Positions 1 to 17,735 of a stretch of DNA of 64,000 nt are shown one piece after another. Location of the stretch: assembly GCA_023846275.1 (NCBI GenBank), contig JAIUJO010000189.1, positions 905,771 through 969,770 on the forward strand. Direction: 5' to 3'. Origin of the DNA: Vanilla planifolia (Eukaryota; Streptophyta; Magnoliopsida; Asparagales; Orchidaceae). The first letter of the stretch is position 1. Each line of letters starts with the position of its first letter. The notes beneath the pieces were generated by a model, which worked only from the letters and a program-made list of their open reading frames with translations, had not been told where the DNA came from and searched no databases. Position numbers and translations under genes: made by a program.

Positions 1-3000
1 CACACGCAAAAATAAATGCAGACATGTACACACACCCACACATCTACACACACACTTGTACGTACAAATGCATGAGCACATATGCACAAATGCACACACA
101 CACACATGCATACATAAATGTACAAACATAAGCACCAAAATAAATGCACATACTGGCACACACACGCACGCACAGGTGCACATACATAAGACCAATGTTA
201 CACACTCACACTCACTCACATACAAATGCACATGCACACATAGAAACACATGTAAAACAACACACACATTCACATGCACCCACACTCACACACAAACATG
301 CCTTTACACATACAAACTCACATGCACACACACACATGTATAGACAAAAAACCCATGCATACATAAACACATGCATGCAAGTACACACATGCACACATAC
401 CCAACATAGACACATGTGCACACATAAAGGTGCACATGCATTTGCCCATACACATACACACACACATGCATACACCAAGACACATACGTACATGAACATT
501 CATAAAACACATGCAAGCATACGCACATACAGCACTACACACATATATGCATAGATAGAGGCATAAGCCAACATCAACACACATGCACCCACAGAAACAC
601 ACACACATATGCACATGCACACACACACACAAGTACTCAAAGACAAGAAATCATATAGACACACACACTTGTACACTCATAAATACAGACACAAACACGT
701 ACATACACACACATGTAATTGTATAAACACACACACCCATACACATGCACACATACCCACAAACAAATTCAAAGTCACCCACATGCACATACACACATAC
801 TCATGCATACATTAGAACACAGATACACAGCCACATGCACACACACAAGCACACTTATATACATGCACACACAGCCACACATATGCATACAACATGGGTG
901 CACAAACACTTGAACAAGCACACAAATGCACACACATGCACTTATGTAGATGAATGCACTCATCTAAACAAGAAAACACACACACACATGAGTACACATG
1001 CATTACCATGCACACATGCACATGCACACACAAGAACACACATGAACATATACACATCCATGAGCATACACACGTACAAACTACACACACATGCACACAT
1101 ACATATCCACAAAGAACATGTTCCCATGAACACACACGCACAAGCATACACACACATGAGCATTAGGATAGACAAATGCATGTATATGTACACAAACACG
1201 AGTACCCATATGCATATAAGCATATGCATGCATACCCACATGCACATGCATAGTCAACTACACTTGTACATAGACACACATATGCACATACACCCTTATA
1301 CATACCTATATACACAAACAACCATGCACACACAGAGATGCACATATATACAATCACACATGCACACACATTCATGCACATGCACACACACACACACATA
1401 CACACACTTACATATACAAGCATGTCCCTATGTGCACACATATAAATATGCATAGTCAAACACACCCACTTATGTGCTCATACACACACAAACACCCACA
1501 TAAACCAACACACATGAACAAAAACACACTCACACACTAACACACACACAGTTGTGCAAGTACGTCCACACACAAACATGCATACACACACCTACACACA
1601 CACACATACATAAGCATAGATACACATAAACCCCACACATTTATAAAGACACAAATTAACACTCACTTACACATCCATATGCACATAGACACACATAAAT
1701 AGAGGTGCACACATCCACATGCACAATAACACACACACACACACCTACGAGAGCAAGCACAAATACACATATAGAAATAGACATGCACACACACAAGCAA
1801 ACACATTAAAACTCTCATGCAACCACACCTAAACATATGCACACACACACTCACTAAGATGCATACATAGATGCATGCAAAAATAGACACAAATGTGCAC
1901 ACATGCTCACACATTCACACAAGCATTCATACACACACACACACACAAGCACATGCACACACACACACATATATACACTCACATAAACACACATTAACAC
2001 ATTGACAAATAGACACATGCACTCACATGAACACAAATTCTAACATGCACTCATGCATACATATATGTAAATGCATGCGCACATGTACATGCAAAGCACA
2101 CGCTTACACAAACACATAGATGTACACTCACACACATATACACAAACCCACACATGTAAGTACACACATGCACACATACACTAGCAAATGCATATGCATA
2201 CAAACATGCACACACACGTACATGCTTACACACCCACACACACATGCACACAAAAAAAGGACACACAAGCACAATCACATATATGCACATCCACACCCAC
2301 ACAAATAAATGAACATAAAACCACACACATACATATGTGATAGCATGCACACATTCATACACACACTCATTCATGCACACACATAAGCATGCTTGCACTC
2401 ACATAAACACCAACAAACACTTATGCACATGAATACACACACACACAAGCATCCACACACACTTCTATGCATGTTCATAGGCACAACAATGTACACAAAT
2501 ATCTAGGCACATGCCCAAATGAACACACAAATGCATACGCACACACCCCTACATAGATGCACACACACATAGATACATATTCAAATGCATGCAAAAACCC
2601 ACACACAAGCACAATCACATGCACGTGCATGCAAACACACACACACATGTGCACGTATACAACTACACATGTACAATGACACACGCATGTTCACACACAC
2701 AAATATATACACACAAAGGAACACACATGCACAAGCTCATGCACACATTTACATACACACACTCAAGCACATATGCATACATGCATCACACATAGGCACA
2801 CACAAACACACACATAACTATAACCCCACAATCACACAAAAACAAATGCACACACTCACATATAGTAAACTCTCACACAAACACTTGCACACAGTAACAT
2901 GTGCACACAAGTAAAAGCATACTTACACACATGCCCACTCACATTCACACATGAATAGGGACACACACACACACTTAAACAAACCTGTACACACCTACAC

Positions 3001-6000
3001 ATGCAAATAAATGCACACATACAAGCGAGCATGTGTACACCTACATGCACACAAGCACACCGTGTACACACCCACATACACAAAAGCACATGCACACACA
3101 CACCCATATACACACATCCATGCACATACACACACATGCACACACATGCATATAAATGCACACACACTTGTCCAAACACACACACATAAACATGCATGCA
3201 CACACATGCATACACACGCACACACAAACCCACACTCGCAAGTACATACAAACACATGCATAGAAAGGTGAAGACAAAGGTGCACACACATGTGCACACA
3301 CATGTGCTCACACATGCACACACAAATAAAGACACATGCACACACACACACATAAGCATAATCACCCCACAAACAAAGGCACTCACACAAAAGCATGAAC
3401 ACTTGTACACACACAAGTGTGACCACACAACCATATGTATAAGCATAGAGACAAGCACACAAACAAAAATAGGAATGCGTACACTTACACAAGGGCACTC
3501 AAACATGCACACACACACACACATACAGACTCACTAGCACACCTATACACACTTAAGCACATACACACAGACATGCACAGACACAGATGCACACACATGC
3601 TCACATGCAGACAAACACATACACACACATGAATGCACAAGCACACCAATACACAAACTCATACATGTATGCACACACTCACTCACTCACTCACTCACTC
3701 ACCCACAAATGTATTCACATGCATGCACACATGCACATAGACATGCTCACACACACACATAAACACACGGATACACACACATGTACACACATATAGACAT
3801 TGACACTCATACTCACACATGCACACATACACATTCACACACACACAACCACACATGCACACACACACACACACACGTGTGGACACATACATGTACACAT
3901 ACACACACACACATATACTCACTCACACACATACACAAAGATGTGTAGATACACTCACACTTGCACAAGCTCACAAACATACACATATGCACACATATAC
4001 ATATACAAATGCATGCACAAAAATGCACACACACACACACATACATGTACACACACACACCTCAACACAAATATACACTGACACATAAAGATACTCATAG
4101 ATGAAGATGCACACACAAACACATGTACATGAAAATGTACACAAACACATATAGTCATGAATGCACATAGACAAACACACATGCACACAAACTTGCATGA
4201 AAGCATGCACTCATAAACATGCACATGCAAACACATAAGCACACACATGCACAATTGTAGACAAACACACATGTGCACACAAATACACTGTAAGCACACA
4301 TATACACACACAAACACATAGGCATACACACCTACACCCATATGCACACACACAAATAAAAGCACATTCATACAAATAGACACACACACACTTATACATA
4401 AAAACACACAACTGTACACACAAATGCACACACACACACACACATGCATGCACATGCACACAAAGGCATGCACCACTCTGAGATGTATGAACACATCCAC
4501 ATATAAATGCACACGTGAATGTTCGCATAGGTGCACACACACAAATGCTCACACACTCAACCAAATGCACACACACATACATACATACATGCACATACAC
4601 ATGCATGAACACACGCATATGCACACAAGTACACACACGCCTTCAGATGCAAACATACATGCATATGGACTCACACACACCCTCATACACATGCATATAA
4701 ACATGCACACATACACATGCACCCAAAAATAGTCACATGTGTCCATTTGGACACACACACATACATAGTTACACACACACACACACATACAAATGCACAT
4801 GGACACAAACATGAACACACATTGACACACAAATAGGCACACACACACACCTACACCTATGCCATTGTGTCACATTGACATAGACCTAGAAAATACACTC
4901 ATGTACAAACACACACATGTGCACACACAAACACTCATGTGTGCACACACAAACACAAAAACAAAAACCCAAAAAAGCAACCACACATGAGCACACACAC
5001 ACACATATTAACACACATGCACACGCACACCCTCAAGCTTGCAGACGCATATAGATGTGCATATGTGTACATGCTCACAGATGCACAAGCATGGATATAC
5101 ACACATACACTCATGAATGTTTACACACACAAGCACAAATGCACATGCACACTTGCATTAGCACATATGCATATGCACACAAACACACACATGCTTGTAT
5201 GCACACCTACACACAGACAAACACACATGAACATACATCAACATAAACACATTTGTATTAGTATACACATACACATGCACACACACACATACACATAAAC
5301 ACACATAAATCCATACACACAAACACCTACACACATCATTGTGCTTACCCACAAACAAATATGTATGTGTCCACACACATACACACACCAACAAACACAA
5401 CCCCAAGCCCCCTCTTACACACATGAATGCATGAACACACACATAAACCCACAGGCAAGCACACACATGCAAGCATGCATACATGACATGCATGTTGATG
5501 CACATACACACAAATGCACACATGAATGTATATTGCCACACATACAAACATGCACTCCCACATGAATGTACACACAGGCACAATCAGAAACATACACACA
5601 CATGTACATGTACATGCACACACACACATACAAGCACACACACACATACAAGCACACATAGGTGTGCATGTATGTGCACACGCACACACATGCAGTCACA
5701 CACATGCAAACACACTTGCTTTGCACAAACACATACACACATAGGTGCAAATACATGCCCATGTCTGCTTACACACATACTCAAATACACACCCAAACAC
5801 ACACATAGATAGATACATGCATGCATACTCATATGCTTACACATGCATGCACACACACGACTACACATGCACAATCACATGTAAATGCACACACCCTCAT
5901 AGATACACACATGCATAGTTGCACCTGAATGCATGCACATAAGCACACATGCACACACTTACACGAACATAAGCACACACACATGCACACACACACACAT

Positions 6001-9000
6001 CTACACGTGCACACATATAAGCACATATACTCATATATATACACATAGACACATAAAAAGATAAACAAAAACATGCACACAAACATTCACAAGTTCACAC
6101 ACACACACACACATGCATACACATGCACATACACACACATACTCTCAAACACATGCAAATGCATACATGCAAGAAAGCACACACATACACACATGCGAAC
6201 CCATGCACTCACATGCACACAAACATATGCACAAACACATTTACAAATACACACTCACACAAACATGCATATGCACTCAAACAAACATGCACATGTAAAC
6301 ACAGAGCCATAGACATGTTCAGACACATGCACATACAAACATGCAAATACACACATTCATGTACACATAGATACACACACATGCACACACATACACATAT
6401 ACACATACATAGGTATACATAGATGCATGCACATACACATGCACATGCATACACACTCACACATACACACAAACACACACAAAAAAATACATACTCGCAC
6501 ATAAGAATGCACACATGTTCATGTGCATGTAGACATGCAATCATGCACAAATGCTCAAACACATGCATAAAAATATTCTCTCACGCACAAACGCTTCTAC
6601 ACACACACATGCCACGCACATGCACATAAATAAAAACATACACACCCACACAATCACACATGTAAACACACATGCACATGCATGCACATAAATATACACT
6701 AACACAATCAAAAACATGTACACAAACATGCACAAGTACACGCACGCACACACACACACATACACATGCACACAAAAAAACATGTAGATGCATGCACACT
6801 CACACACATGCTCATACACATGCAGGAAAACACACATTGACCCACATACAGACACACACATGCAACCACATACACATATGCACGCACACAAACAATTAAA
6901 TGCACACAAGCATTTGCACATGCACACTCATGCAAAAGGAACAAAGGCACATGCATACGCACACATAAACACACCTACATATACACATGCAATCATGCAC
7001 ACACACACACACCCACACACAAGCACACACAAAAAACCATATACATGCACATGCATACACACAAGTAGACACACACAAGAAAACATGCACATTTACTAAC
7101 AAAAATGCATACATGCATGTAAGCATGCAAAAACACACACATGCTTTAATGCACACACAAGCACCCAAACAAATGCGTAACCATAGGTTCATGCACACAC
7201 AAGCACAAACACTAGCACTTGCATGAACATACACATGCAAACATAAATGTAAACATACTTATGCACAAGCATGCACATGCATACACACACAAATGTGCCC
7301 ATACACATAAACACACTGATGCACACACACACACATAAATGCACATATAGATATGAACAAGCACAAGCACATACAGACACTCCTACTTAGACAACACAAG
7401 CACATGCATGCACACAAATGCACACAAACTCAAACATATACACATACATACTCGCACATAGGACCACAAACCTATGCATGCACACATGAACACAAGCACA
7501 AATGCTCAAACACACAATTGCATACACACACTAAAACATATGCACAGACACACACTAATGTACACAAATATAGACATACATGCATGCACAAACACAAACA
7601 CACACCCACACAAACATAAACACACATACACACACACACATATGCTCACACACATGCATATACACACACACATGCATACACACACATGTATACACACACA
7701 TGCACTCACACATGCATGCACAGACACCCAAATACACTCATGCCTATACATGTATAAACACACGCAACTAAACATGTGCACACACACTTGCAAACATAAA
7801 CATAGACACACACACATGCATGCATGCGCACACCCACACATACACACATGTATGCTCTAACGAACACATACACAAGTACATGCACATAAACACATACACA
7901 CACATGTGCACACACACACACACACACGAACAAAAACACAAATAAACATGCACAGTCACATGTACACATCTATGCAGACATAGTTGCACACTCATGTACA
8001 CTCACACATGCATATGTACATGCACGCAGACACACACAGACACGAGCACACACACATGCATGCACACACATGCACACACATGTATGTACATAAACACTCA
8101 CAAAAGCATACACGCACACAGGCACACAAGGACACATGCAACACATCCATCTACACATGTCAACACACATAGACATATGTTTGCATGCAAGACATACCCA
8201 CATGTATACATATAAACATGCTCAAACACATTCATGCATGGATACACTATCTCACTCTGGGACACACACATGACCACACACACATGCACAAATTAACACA
8301 TATATATAGACCCACACACACATATATACACACACACAAATATAGATATGCATGCATGCTAACACAAACACACACACATGTGCACACCGACACAGGCACT
8401 TGTAGACACAGACATACAAATGCACACACACGTACACACCTACATACACGCATAAACATGGGAATGCACACATGCCCATAGGCACATAAACACATGCAAA
8501 CATGCATGCACACACATACGTACACACACACACATGCACCCATGCACACACATGCACATTAACACACGTAATCATAACCAAGCACATACATGCCCGTACA
8601 TGTTCTTGCACACACATGCACATACACACCCATACAGATGTATATGCACATACACACATAGATGAATGAACACATGCTCAAAGATGTGGACAAATGCATG
8701 CATATGCACACATACGCACACATGTATGCACAAACAAATGCATACACAAATTCACACAACATAAAGTTGCATGCACACCCATAATCGAATGCACATGCAC
8801 ACACATGCATGCACATGCACACAAGCACATTCACAAGCATTCAAACATATAAACATACACAAAGAAAGACAAATGCACATGAACAAACATATACACACAA
8901 GCACTTTAATATGGACACACCCACACACACTTTCATGTACACAAAAACCTGCATGCACACACATGCACACACATGAACACACATATTCACCAACACATTC

Positions 9001-12000
9001 TCATTCACATACACATACACACATGTACACTAGAACACACCCACACACACACATGCACACATAAATGCAACCACAAAGACATGCATAGACATGCACACAC
9101 ACACACATGTATGCACACATAGGCAAACACACACATGCACACACAAATGCATGCAAGCACAAAAAAACACACACACACACACATATACATGCACCCAAAC
9201 ACATGCATGCACACTCACACATGCAAAGACACATGCACCCACATTTTTGCACACACACATGAACAAATGCACATAGGTGCACATGCTTACACACATGCAC
9301 AAAGATAGAAACACACTAATGCTCTCACAAGTTCTACAAACACATACACCCATAGAAACACATGCATACTCAGACACACATGCATGCACATGCAAAGTCA
9401 TGCACGCATACAAAATCCAATGCACACACACAATTGCACACACACAAATGCACTCACACACATACACACACTCAAAAAGGCACACACAAACATGCACACA
9501 TACACACACACACTCATATAACCACACATACATATACATAAAGACACACACATGCATACACACAAATGCACATGCAAAGAAAGAGGCACACACACATGCA
9601 TAGACATGCACATAGATAGGTACATACTACCACACATGTCCACATACACACATATCACACACACACACAAACAAATGCACACGTACAAGCACACATATTC
9701 ACAGGCATACGTTAATGCACGTACACACACATGCATCCACGTATGCACACATAGACACACAATCACACATGCAAGTTGAAGACAAGCACACATACACACA
9801 CACATGCACACAAAGATAGATACACAAATGGATGAATGCACATGCATAAATACAAAGTCACACACACACACAATCAAATACATACACATATGCATGCAAA
9901 CTCATATACACACATATGCACTTGCATGCACACATGAGGCATGCATATGCACACACACACACACATAAGACACATGTATGAACTCACATGCACACACACA
10001 CACACAGAGATGCACATAGACACCCACAGCCACACTATACACACAGGCACACACACATGTGCACATACACACAAGCACACACACATGTGCACATGCCTAA
10101 ACACAAGCATGTAGACACACATGCATACACACCATACAAATAAGAATGCACACACACACACATGCACATGCAAACACACAAGCACACACACAACACTTGC
10201 ATACACCCATACATGCACACCCACATGCACATAGACTCTTATACACACATGCAAACTTGCACGCACACACATGTACATATATGTGTCTATACATACACAT
10301 GCTCATGCCAACATACGCATGTGTACAAATGCACACCCATGCACATGCACATATGTACAAACACATACACAAACACCTACACACATACATGCACAAACAT
10401 AGACATAGGCACACACTCATATGATCATTCATGCACATGCATGCTCATATGCAAACACTCACACACAACCATACAAACTTACACACATGCATACAAAAAA
10501 TACACAAATATATGGACGTACACTCACCCACATGCACAAATATAAACATATTTTCATGCACGTACACACATTAATGCTTGTATACATACACACACACACA
10601 TAGAGACTTGCAAAACACAAACACTTGTAAACACATGTGCACAACAACATGTACATGTGCATGCACACACAAACACATGCACATGCACACACACACTCAT
10701 GCTCACACTCACATACTCACTCGTGCACACATACATACACACATGCTCATGCATGCATTCGTGCACATATGCAAATGCATGCATGCACTCACATGCACAC
10801 ATATAGACACACAAAAACATACAAACACATGTGTACAGGCACACGTACACACACACTTGCACACACGTGCACACATGTAAGTACACATGGATGCATGCAC
10901 TCATGCATGCACACCTGCATGCACACTCATATGCACATGCACAAACACGTATGCATTCTTGCACACTCATGCACACACATGCATACATTTAAGCCCTCAA
11001 TCATACAAATACACATGCACACACATTCATGCATAGATACAGACACATAAGCACATGAATGCACACAAGCTTGTGTGCATAGGAAGCACATATATGCACA
11101 CACATGTAGTCCTACGTATGTGCACATGCACATACACCCATGAACACACACACACATGCATATGCACCCACATAAACATATGCACATGTATACACACACA
11201 AGGATACACACCCACACACATGAATACATACATGTAAACATGCACTCACCCACACACATATGTACACACATTTAAACACACACACACATGTATGCAAGCA
11301 CACACACACACAAACACATATACATACACACACATACACACACACATATGCATGCACACATGAAATGCATGCAGATAATCACACACACACCCATGTACAC
11401 AACCACAAGTACACATAAGGACATACACACACACACACATGAACTCACACATATATACATTTGCACATGTGCATACACACACACACATGCACACACACCC
11501 ACATGCATACACACACACACACGCGCACACCTATACACACAAACGTGAGAGCATGTGCACACGCACATACACACGCTTGCACAAAAACATGCACACAAAC
11601 ACGAACAAGGAGATGCATGCACACAAAAACACACATACACATGCACACACACTCGTATGCTCATAGACATAGATGCAAACATGCAAAAACACACACATGA
11701 CCATCACATACAAGAACTAAAGAATCTGCAAACATACACAAACACGTGCACACATGTGCACATGCACACACATGCACATGTGCACACACACACATGCATG
11801 CATGCATGCACACACCCACGCACTTACACACACATGCACACATTTATACACATGCACACCCACCCACCCATGCAAACTCATATGCAAGCTTGCACCCACA
11901 CATACAAATACATGCACAAGAACACACACATGCATAAGCACAAACATATAGACACACAAACACACATGCAAAAACACAAACATGCATAAGCACACACACA

Positions 12001-15000
12001 TGCACTCACACTCATGTAAGTGCACATACACAAATACATACTCGCACAGAGGCATACATACATGTGCATATGTGGATGAAAACACAAAGGCACAAACACA
12101 CAAATATGGACACACATGCATAAACACATATGCACACACGTACACACACATGCACATACTTACATGCAAACCAAAAGATGCACATTTATGCATAGACACT
12201 TATTCTTACTTGCAAACACATCCATATAAACATATATATACACACAGCCACAGACATGCGTATAGATTCACACACAAATATACACACCCATGCATACACA
12301 CATGTACACACACTCATACCCATGTACACATAGAAACATGTATGCACATATATACACCAACTATCACATATGCACACACACACATGTGTACACACACACA
12401 TACACAAAAGCACACACACACATGTACACACACATGCATGCATGTGCACCCATAAAGGCACACAAACACACCCACTGACAAACATGCACAGACACATGCA
12501 CACATATCACAAACACATAAACAAATAAACATGCACACACACACACACATATACATGTACATGCACACACATCCATGCACACACACAAGCACTCACAAAC
12601 AGGTGTGCACACACACACATTCATGCAGGCACACACAATCATGTTTGCAAGCACATACACATTCAAACATGCTCATGCACATACATGTATAGACACATGC
12701 ACAAATAGACACATGCATGAACACACTCACACAATAATGCACACACACATATGCACACAGACACACACATGCACACACACACATTTGCACACACATGTAC
12801 ACACGGACCCATGCGCATGTATATACACAAATGTGTATGCATGCACACATATAGAAACACACACACATGTGCACACATGCATACACATGCATACACATGT
12901 GCACATAAGAACAACCACTCTCACAAGCACACATACAAGTAAACATGCATGCAAAAACACCATGCACATGCATATGTACACATACACATTGCTTGCACAA
13001 CCACACACATGCTCATATGCAAGCACACAGGCAAACACACATGCACACCCACACACAAGCATGGATACACAAACTCACATGCACACAAAAGTGTATGCAT
13101 GCACATGCATGCACAAAAAAGCATGCACACATGCATGATAAGTACACAATCACACATGCTAAAATAAACACAAATATAGGTATAAATGCACAAATTAAGA
13201 CATGCAAGCACAGTCACACATACATAGATGTGTGCTTGCACAAACACACACATACGCACATGCATAAGCACAAAATTTCTCATACAGACACACATGTGAA
13301 TGCTAACACACTTTCGTACACAGAAACGTGGATACAAACATATACATGCACACACATTAACACACACATACAAGCACAAACACTAACACACAATACAAGT
13401 ACACACAAACATACTCACACACAAACACACATGAACATACACTTGCAAGAACACAGACATAGATGCACATGCACAAACATAAGCAAATACACACACAAGC
13501 ACACACTCACACAATGTACCCACACACATACACTTACACATGCGCACACATGCCCACCACCCACACACATGTAGATACATGCACATGCACAAACACACAC
13601 ATATACCCACACAAATACCTAGACACTTGCATGTGCATAAACACACATACACACATACATAGACATAAATATATATGTATGCACACACTCACGCATGCAT
13701 GCACACATATATGCACACACACAACTACACATGCATGCACACACACATGCACCTAGGCATGCACAAGATTCCCACACAAGAGAACACACACACACAAGCA
13801 CACACTCATGCACTGACTCATGCACATAAGAACACATGCACTAACACTTGTACACACACACATGCAAATTACCACAAATGCACTCACAAACATATACATG
13901 CACACATACACACATGTATGCTCGTAAAAACTCATTCACACATGAGCACAAACAAACATAAATATATGAGCACATATACATGTCCACACATACACATGCA
14001 CACACATGCTTGAATAAGCATATGCACACACACACAAACACAAATGTACATGTGCAGAAATGCTGGTGCACAAACAAATAACCACACACATATGCAAAAA
14101 CATGTGCACATGCACACATACACACACATGCACTCACATATAAGCACACATGCACTCACACATTCACACATGCATGTATGCACGCATGCACCCACACCTG
14201 CACACAAACACATGAACATGCACACACACCCACACCTGCACACAAGCTCATAGGCACACAGGCACACACACGTGTACACACACACACATAGACATGCACA
14301 ATAAAAACCATAGTTCATAGACACACACATGCAAATGCACAACACACACATGTACACACAAACACATAAGCACATGTAGTTACAACCACACATGCACATG
14401 CACACACACACATGTGCCCAAAAACTCACACACACATGCACACACACACACACATATGCACACATGTATGCAAACACACACACATTCATGCTCACATACA
14501 CACATGCATGCTAGCACACACACACATGCACACATTTGTGAACACATACTTACACACACAATCACACACACCCATACAAGCTTACACCCTCACAAATGCA
14601 TGCATATGCATAGTCATGTGCACATGCTCACAAACATGCATGCTCACACACACAAGCTTACAAATACACATACATATGAACAATCACATAAATACATAAG
14701 CACACATGTACACACACATACATGCACATACACACACATGTCGCCACACACACACATGCAAATGCATAGACACTCAATCATGCGCACACATACCGATGCA
14801 CACACATAAACACCCACCAACACACACTTATACGGGCATGCATGCATATAGAAAACATTCATACATCTAAGCACTCACACCCACACACACCTCTAGACAT
14901 GCACACTCTCTTTCACACATAGATGCACATGCATGCACACAAGCCTACACACATGCACACAAACATACACATGCATGCACGTATCTACATGGATATAGAC

Positions 15001-15895
15001 AAACACACACATGTTCATGCACACATGCACACAACCATGTACACATACATATACATACATTGACATGCACCAACACACACACAAAATGGAACACACAAAC
15101 ACACACACACACACACAGACGTAAACATAGTCATAAACACACATGCACATATGCACTCACAAACACATATGCATACATGCATGTGAGTGCTCACACATGC
15201 ATACACACACATATGCAAATAACATACAAAAACAAGCATGCATGCATGCTCAGATATGCACATGCACACATGCATGTATACACCCATACACACACCAACA
15301 CACAAACATACACACACACACACATGTACTTGCACCCAAAGATGCACACACACACACACTTGAATGCATGCACACACATATGCACATGAAGAAAAACACA
15401 CATGTACGAAACCACGCACACACATATTCACACACACAAACACCCATGCATACACACATGCACACACACCCACTCACATTGAGACACACGTGTTCACACA
15501 CATTTATGCATACACATGAACCCACATGTGTACACACACATGCAAACAAACAGATGCATAGACACACAAATGCATAGTCACATCACACACACACATAAAC
15601 ACACACATGAACATCAACATAGACAAACACACACACACACACAAACCCACATACACACATGTGTGTGCATACACTCACAACCATCCATGTTGACAACAAG
15701 ACATGCACACACAAACTTGCACACCCAAACACACACTAACCCACACACTCCTGCACATACGAACACACACATGTACCAATGAACCCACATACACACACAT
15801 GTGCACATGTGTAAGGATGCACTCATATGCATGCATGCACAAACACACACCTCCACATCCCCATACACACAAACATAAACAAATGTATGCACTCT
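1..15895 (+). repeat. Block A: degenerate CA-rich satellite-like array, CA strand on top
   Basis: The whole stretch is built from short CA runs interrupted by ATGCAC, ATACAC, AAACAC and TGCATGCA words. G occurs almost only inside TG or GC steps, and CpG is rare. No simple short period persists; the sequence drifts as expected for an old array. Open frames on both strands encode only His/Thr-rich (top) or Cys/Val-rich (bottom) peptides, with no domain, signal peptide or codon-use change, so I call no gene. The part from about 8.8 kb to the end has an inverted, diverged partner in block B. For 1-8.8 kb I found no clear partner in the window. The CA texture stops sharply at about 15,895, where AT-rich DNA begins. 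Confidence 0.93.
3676..3702 (+). repeat. (CACT)n microsatellite
   Basis: Six consecutive perfect CACT units plus a partial one sit inside the degenerate CA array. A pure tetranucleotide run in otherwise scrambled sequence suggests recent slippage. Confidence 0.9.
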
Positions 15896-15897
15896 AA
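8820..15897 (+). repeat. Left arm of a large diverged inverted repeat
   Basis: The reverse complement of this arm aligns in order with 21.2-30.2 kb. Sampled anchors are: 15,754-15,797 against 21,289-21,332 (44 bases, 2 mismatches); 14,041-14,089 against 24,515-24,549 (near-identical apart from a 14-base gap); about 12,046-12,106 against about 26,647-26,710 (one-base gap in the best stretch); 11,073-11,115 against 27,739-27,781 (6 mismatches in 43); and about 8,825-8,930 against about 30,050-30,200. The sum of paired coordinates drifts from 37.1 to 39.0 kb, so the right arm is longer through insertions. The arms are far too diverged to be a fold-back read artefact. These alignments were made by eye. 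Confidence 0.85.
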
Positions 15898-16144
15898 CTC
15901 GACAATTATACAGAATATGTCCATACAATCACAATAATTGCATACAACTTAAGATTTAGCATGAAAATGAAAAGTATGTAAACTAATATTATTTCTATCA
16001 TATAGTTATATGGTGAATGACATTTATCCATACATGAAATAGAATAACTTCTATTAGCATTCATACATATATATGAACATTTCAATCCATATTTTTGAGT
16101 CAAATAAGATGTAACATTAGAATTATATTCATAATACTATTATG

Positions 16145-16865
16145 TCTATTCATATGAGTTAGAGGTGGAGCATGTATAGGCACATATGAATAAGGATAAG
16201 AAGTAGAAGAACATGAAGGTACACTAATAAATATTTTTTTAAAATCATTTAACCATTTTTCTACCAAACAAATATTTACTATGTTTTAATTTAAAATAAA
16301 AGTTTCTTTTCTTAAAGAAATATTTCATATTTCAAAGAATCAATACATGAATTACTTAAGGCTAAAGATGTCTCACACTCATCAAATTGATTTTGTAAGG
16401 TACTTAAATTAGTTGCATGTATAAGTAACTCAATTAAAGTTCATTTCTAATTTTAAGCTCCTTTTATTATCTTTCTAATAAGTAACCATGATTCTCTTAT
16501 TTTTCATAATTTACTTTAAGTCTAGCATACATCCCAATCAATTTCTTATATAATGTTAAGTTCTTCAAAAGAAATAATCAATTCATCATCACTAACAATA
16601 TGACTATCATTAACAAAGCCACTCTCTTTCATCTTAGTACATAGAGGAAACATTTATAAACTACAACTATTTATCATAGTAGGTAGAGGTTCATTATCAT
16701 AACCTCAATTATAAAATCTTGCAATATTAAAATGAAACACAAAATAGTAATTAGCCACATTATTTCACTATTTACTTGTAACAGCACATATAACACAAGT
16801 CTATGAATTAGATGTTGAAATATGAATGCATATATGAAAAAGGATAAAATAATCTAAAGGACTTA
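16145..16865 (+). repeat. Possible degenerate direct duplication inside the spacer
   Basis: A segment starting at 16,145 (TCTATTCATATGAGTTAGAG, then an AT-rich run ending in AAGGATAAG) resembles one starting at 16,800 (TCTATGAATTAGATG, then a run ending in AAGGATAAA). The offset is about 655 bases. The match covers about 60 bases with several gaps, so it may be an old duplication or chance in AT-rich sequence. Confidence 0.35.
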
Positions 16866-17399
16866 GTTTTGAAATATTAAATCCAAACAATTTACCAAAA
16901 TGAATAAACGTTATGAAAAAAAAATAGAATCAATAGAGAACTTGCTTTAATACAAACTTTTCTAGAAAATTAAAAAAGGTATAAGGAAATAAATGATCAA
17001 TTTTAAAGAATTAACCTATAAGATTTGTAATCAAAGAAAATGATGATACAAGAAAGAAGCAAAATGAGTTACAAACACAACTTCAATGTTGAAATTAGAT
17101 TGTAAATTTTAGTTTTGCACATTCTCTTACCAAAATATTAATGTAGAAAACTTAAATCATTAATCCTCTATCTTTTAAGACTCCTCTATTTATATTATAA
17201 TATTTTAAATGAAAATTAGAATTTTTTAATGACTATAAAAGGTCACTTAAAATAGCCATTACAATTCGATGTTCAAAAAAAAGACAAAAATCTTTTTGAA
17301 ACATCAATTATGAGTAGAAATAGTGATTGCCATCTGATATGGGAGGACAAGATAGAGGCCACTCAATAAGAATATTAAATAAATGGTCCATATCTAATT

Positions 17400-17735
17400 T
17401 ATGTGAGATTAAATCTAGATCAATAGATCTCACATTATGGATGGATGGTGTTAATTGACAAGAGAATTATTCATAAAGGTAGAGATAATCGCATTCATTC
17501 AATCAAGATTTATGAATGGATGGCTAGATGAAATATACTATTCATAAATGTATGGAAGCTGATATTATTTGATTAGAATTTACATATGGGTAGTAAGATG
17601 AAAATTACTACTCAAAGTGGAAAAATTGATCTCATCCATTTGATCTAGCTTGTTAGATGAATGGTTTGTTGGAATTTACCATACATAAAGGTGAATGTGA
17701 TCTTAATTGTTTGATCATGAAAATGTGAAATCAGA
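17400..17735 (+). repeat. 70-71 bp degenerate tandem repeat in the spacer
   Basis: An anchor word like TTCATAAAG recurs at 17,470, 17,541, 17,611 (as CTCAAAG) and 17,682 (as TACATAAAG), a spacing of 71, 70 and 71 bases. Each copy continues with a GATNT...ATTTGATCA-like core and a GGATGG/GTAAGATGAA-like tail. A weaker fifth copy lies upstream, where the GGATGGATGG tail near 17,435 matches that at 17,510. The copies are well diverged. This family is unrelated to the flanking CA/TG arrays. It could be an old minisatellite or part of a non-coding mobile element. Confidence 0.75.

Noticed and set aside
745..1455. 236-codon His/Thr-rich open frame, superficially like a histidine-rich metal-binding protein
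   Set aside because: CAC, ACA and CAT codons are simply the array read in frame. Overlapping frames of similar length on both strands show that the openness comes from composition.
15906..16103. 65-codon minus-strand frame with a hydrophobic stretch at the edge of the AT-rich spacer
   Set aside because: AT-rich DNA gives hydrophobic codons by chance. It is short and isolated and shows no recognisable motif.
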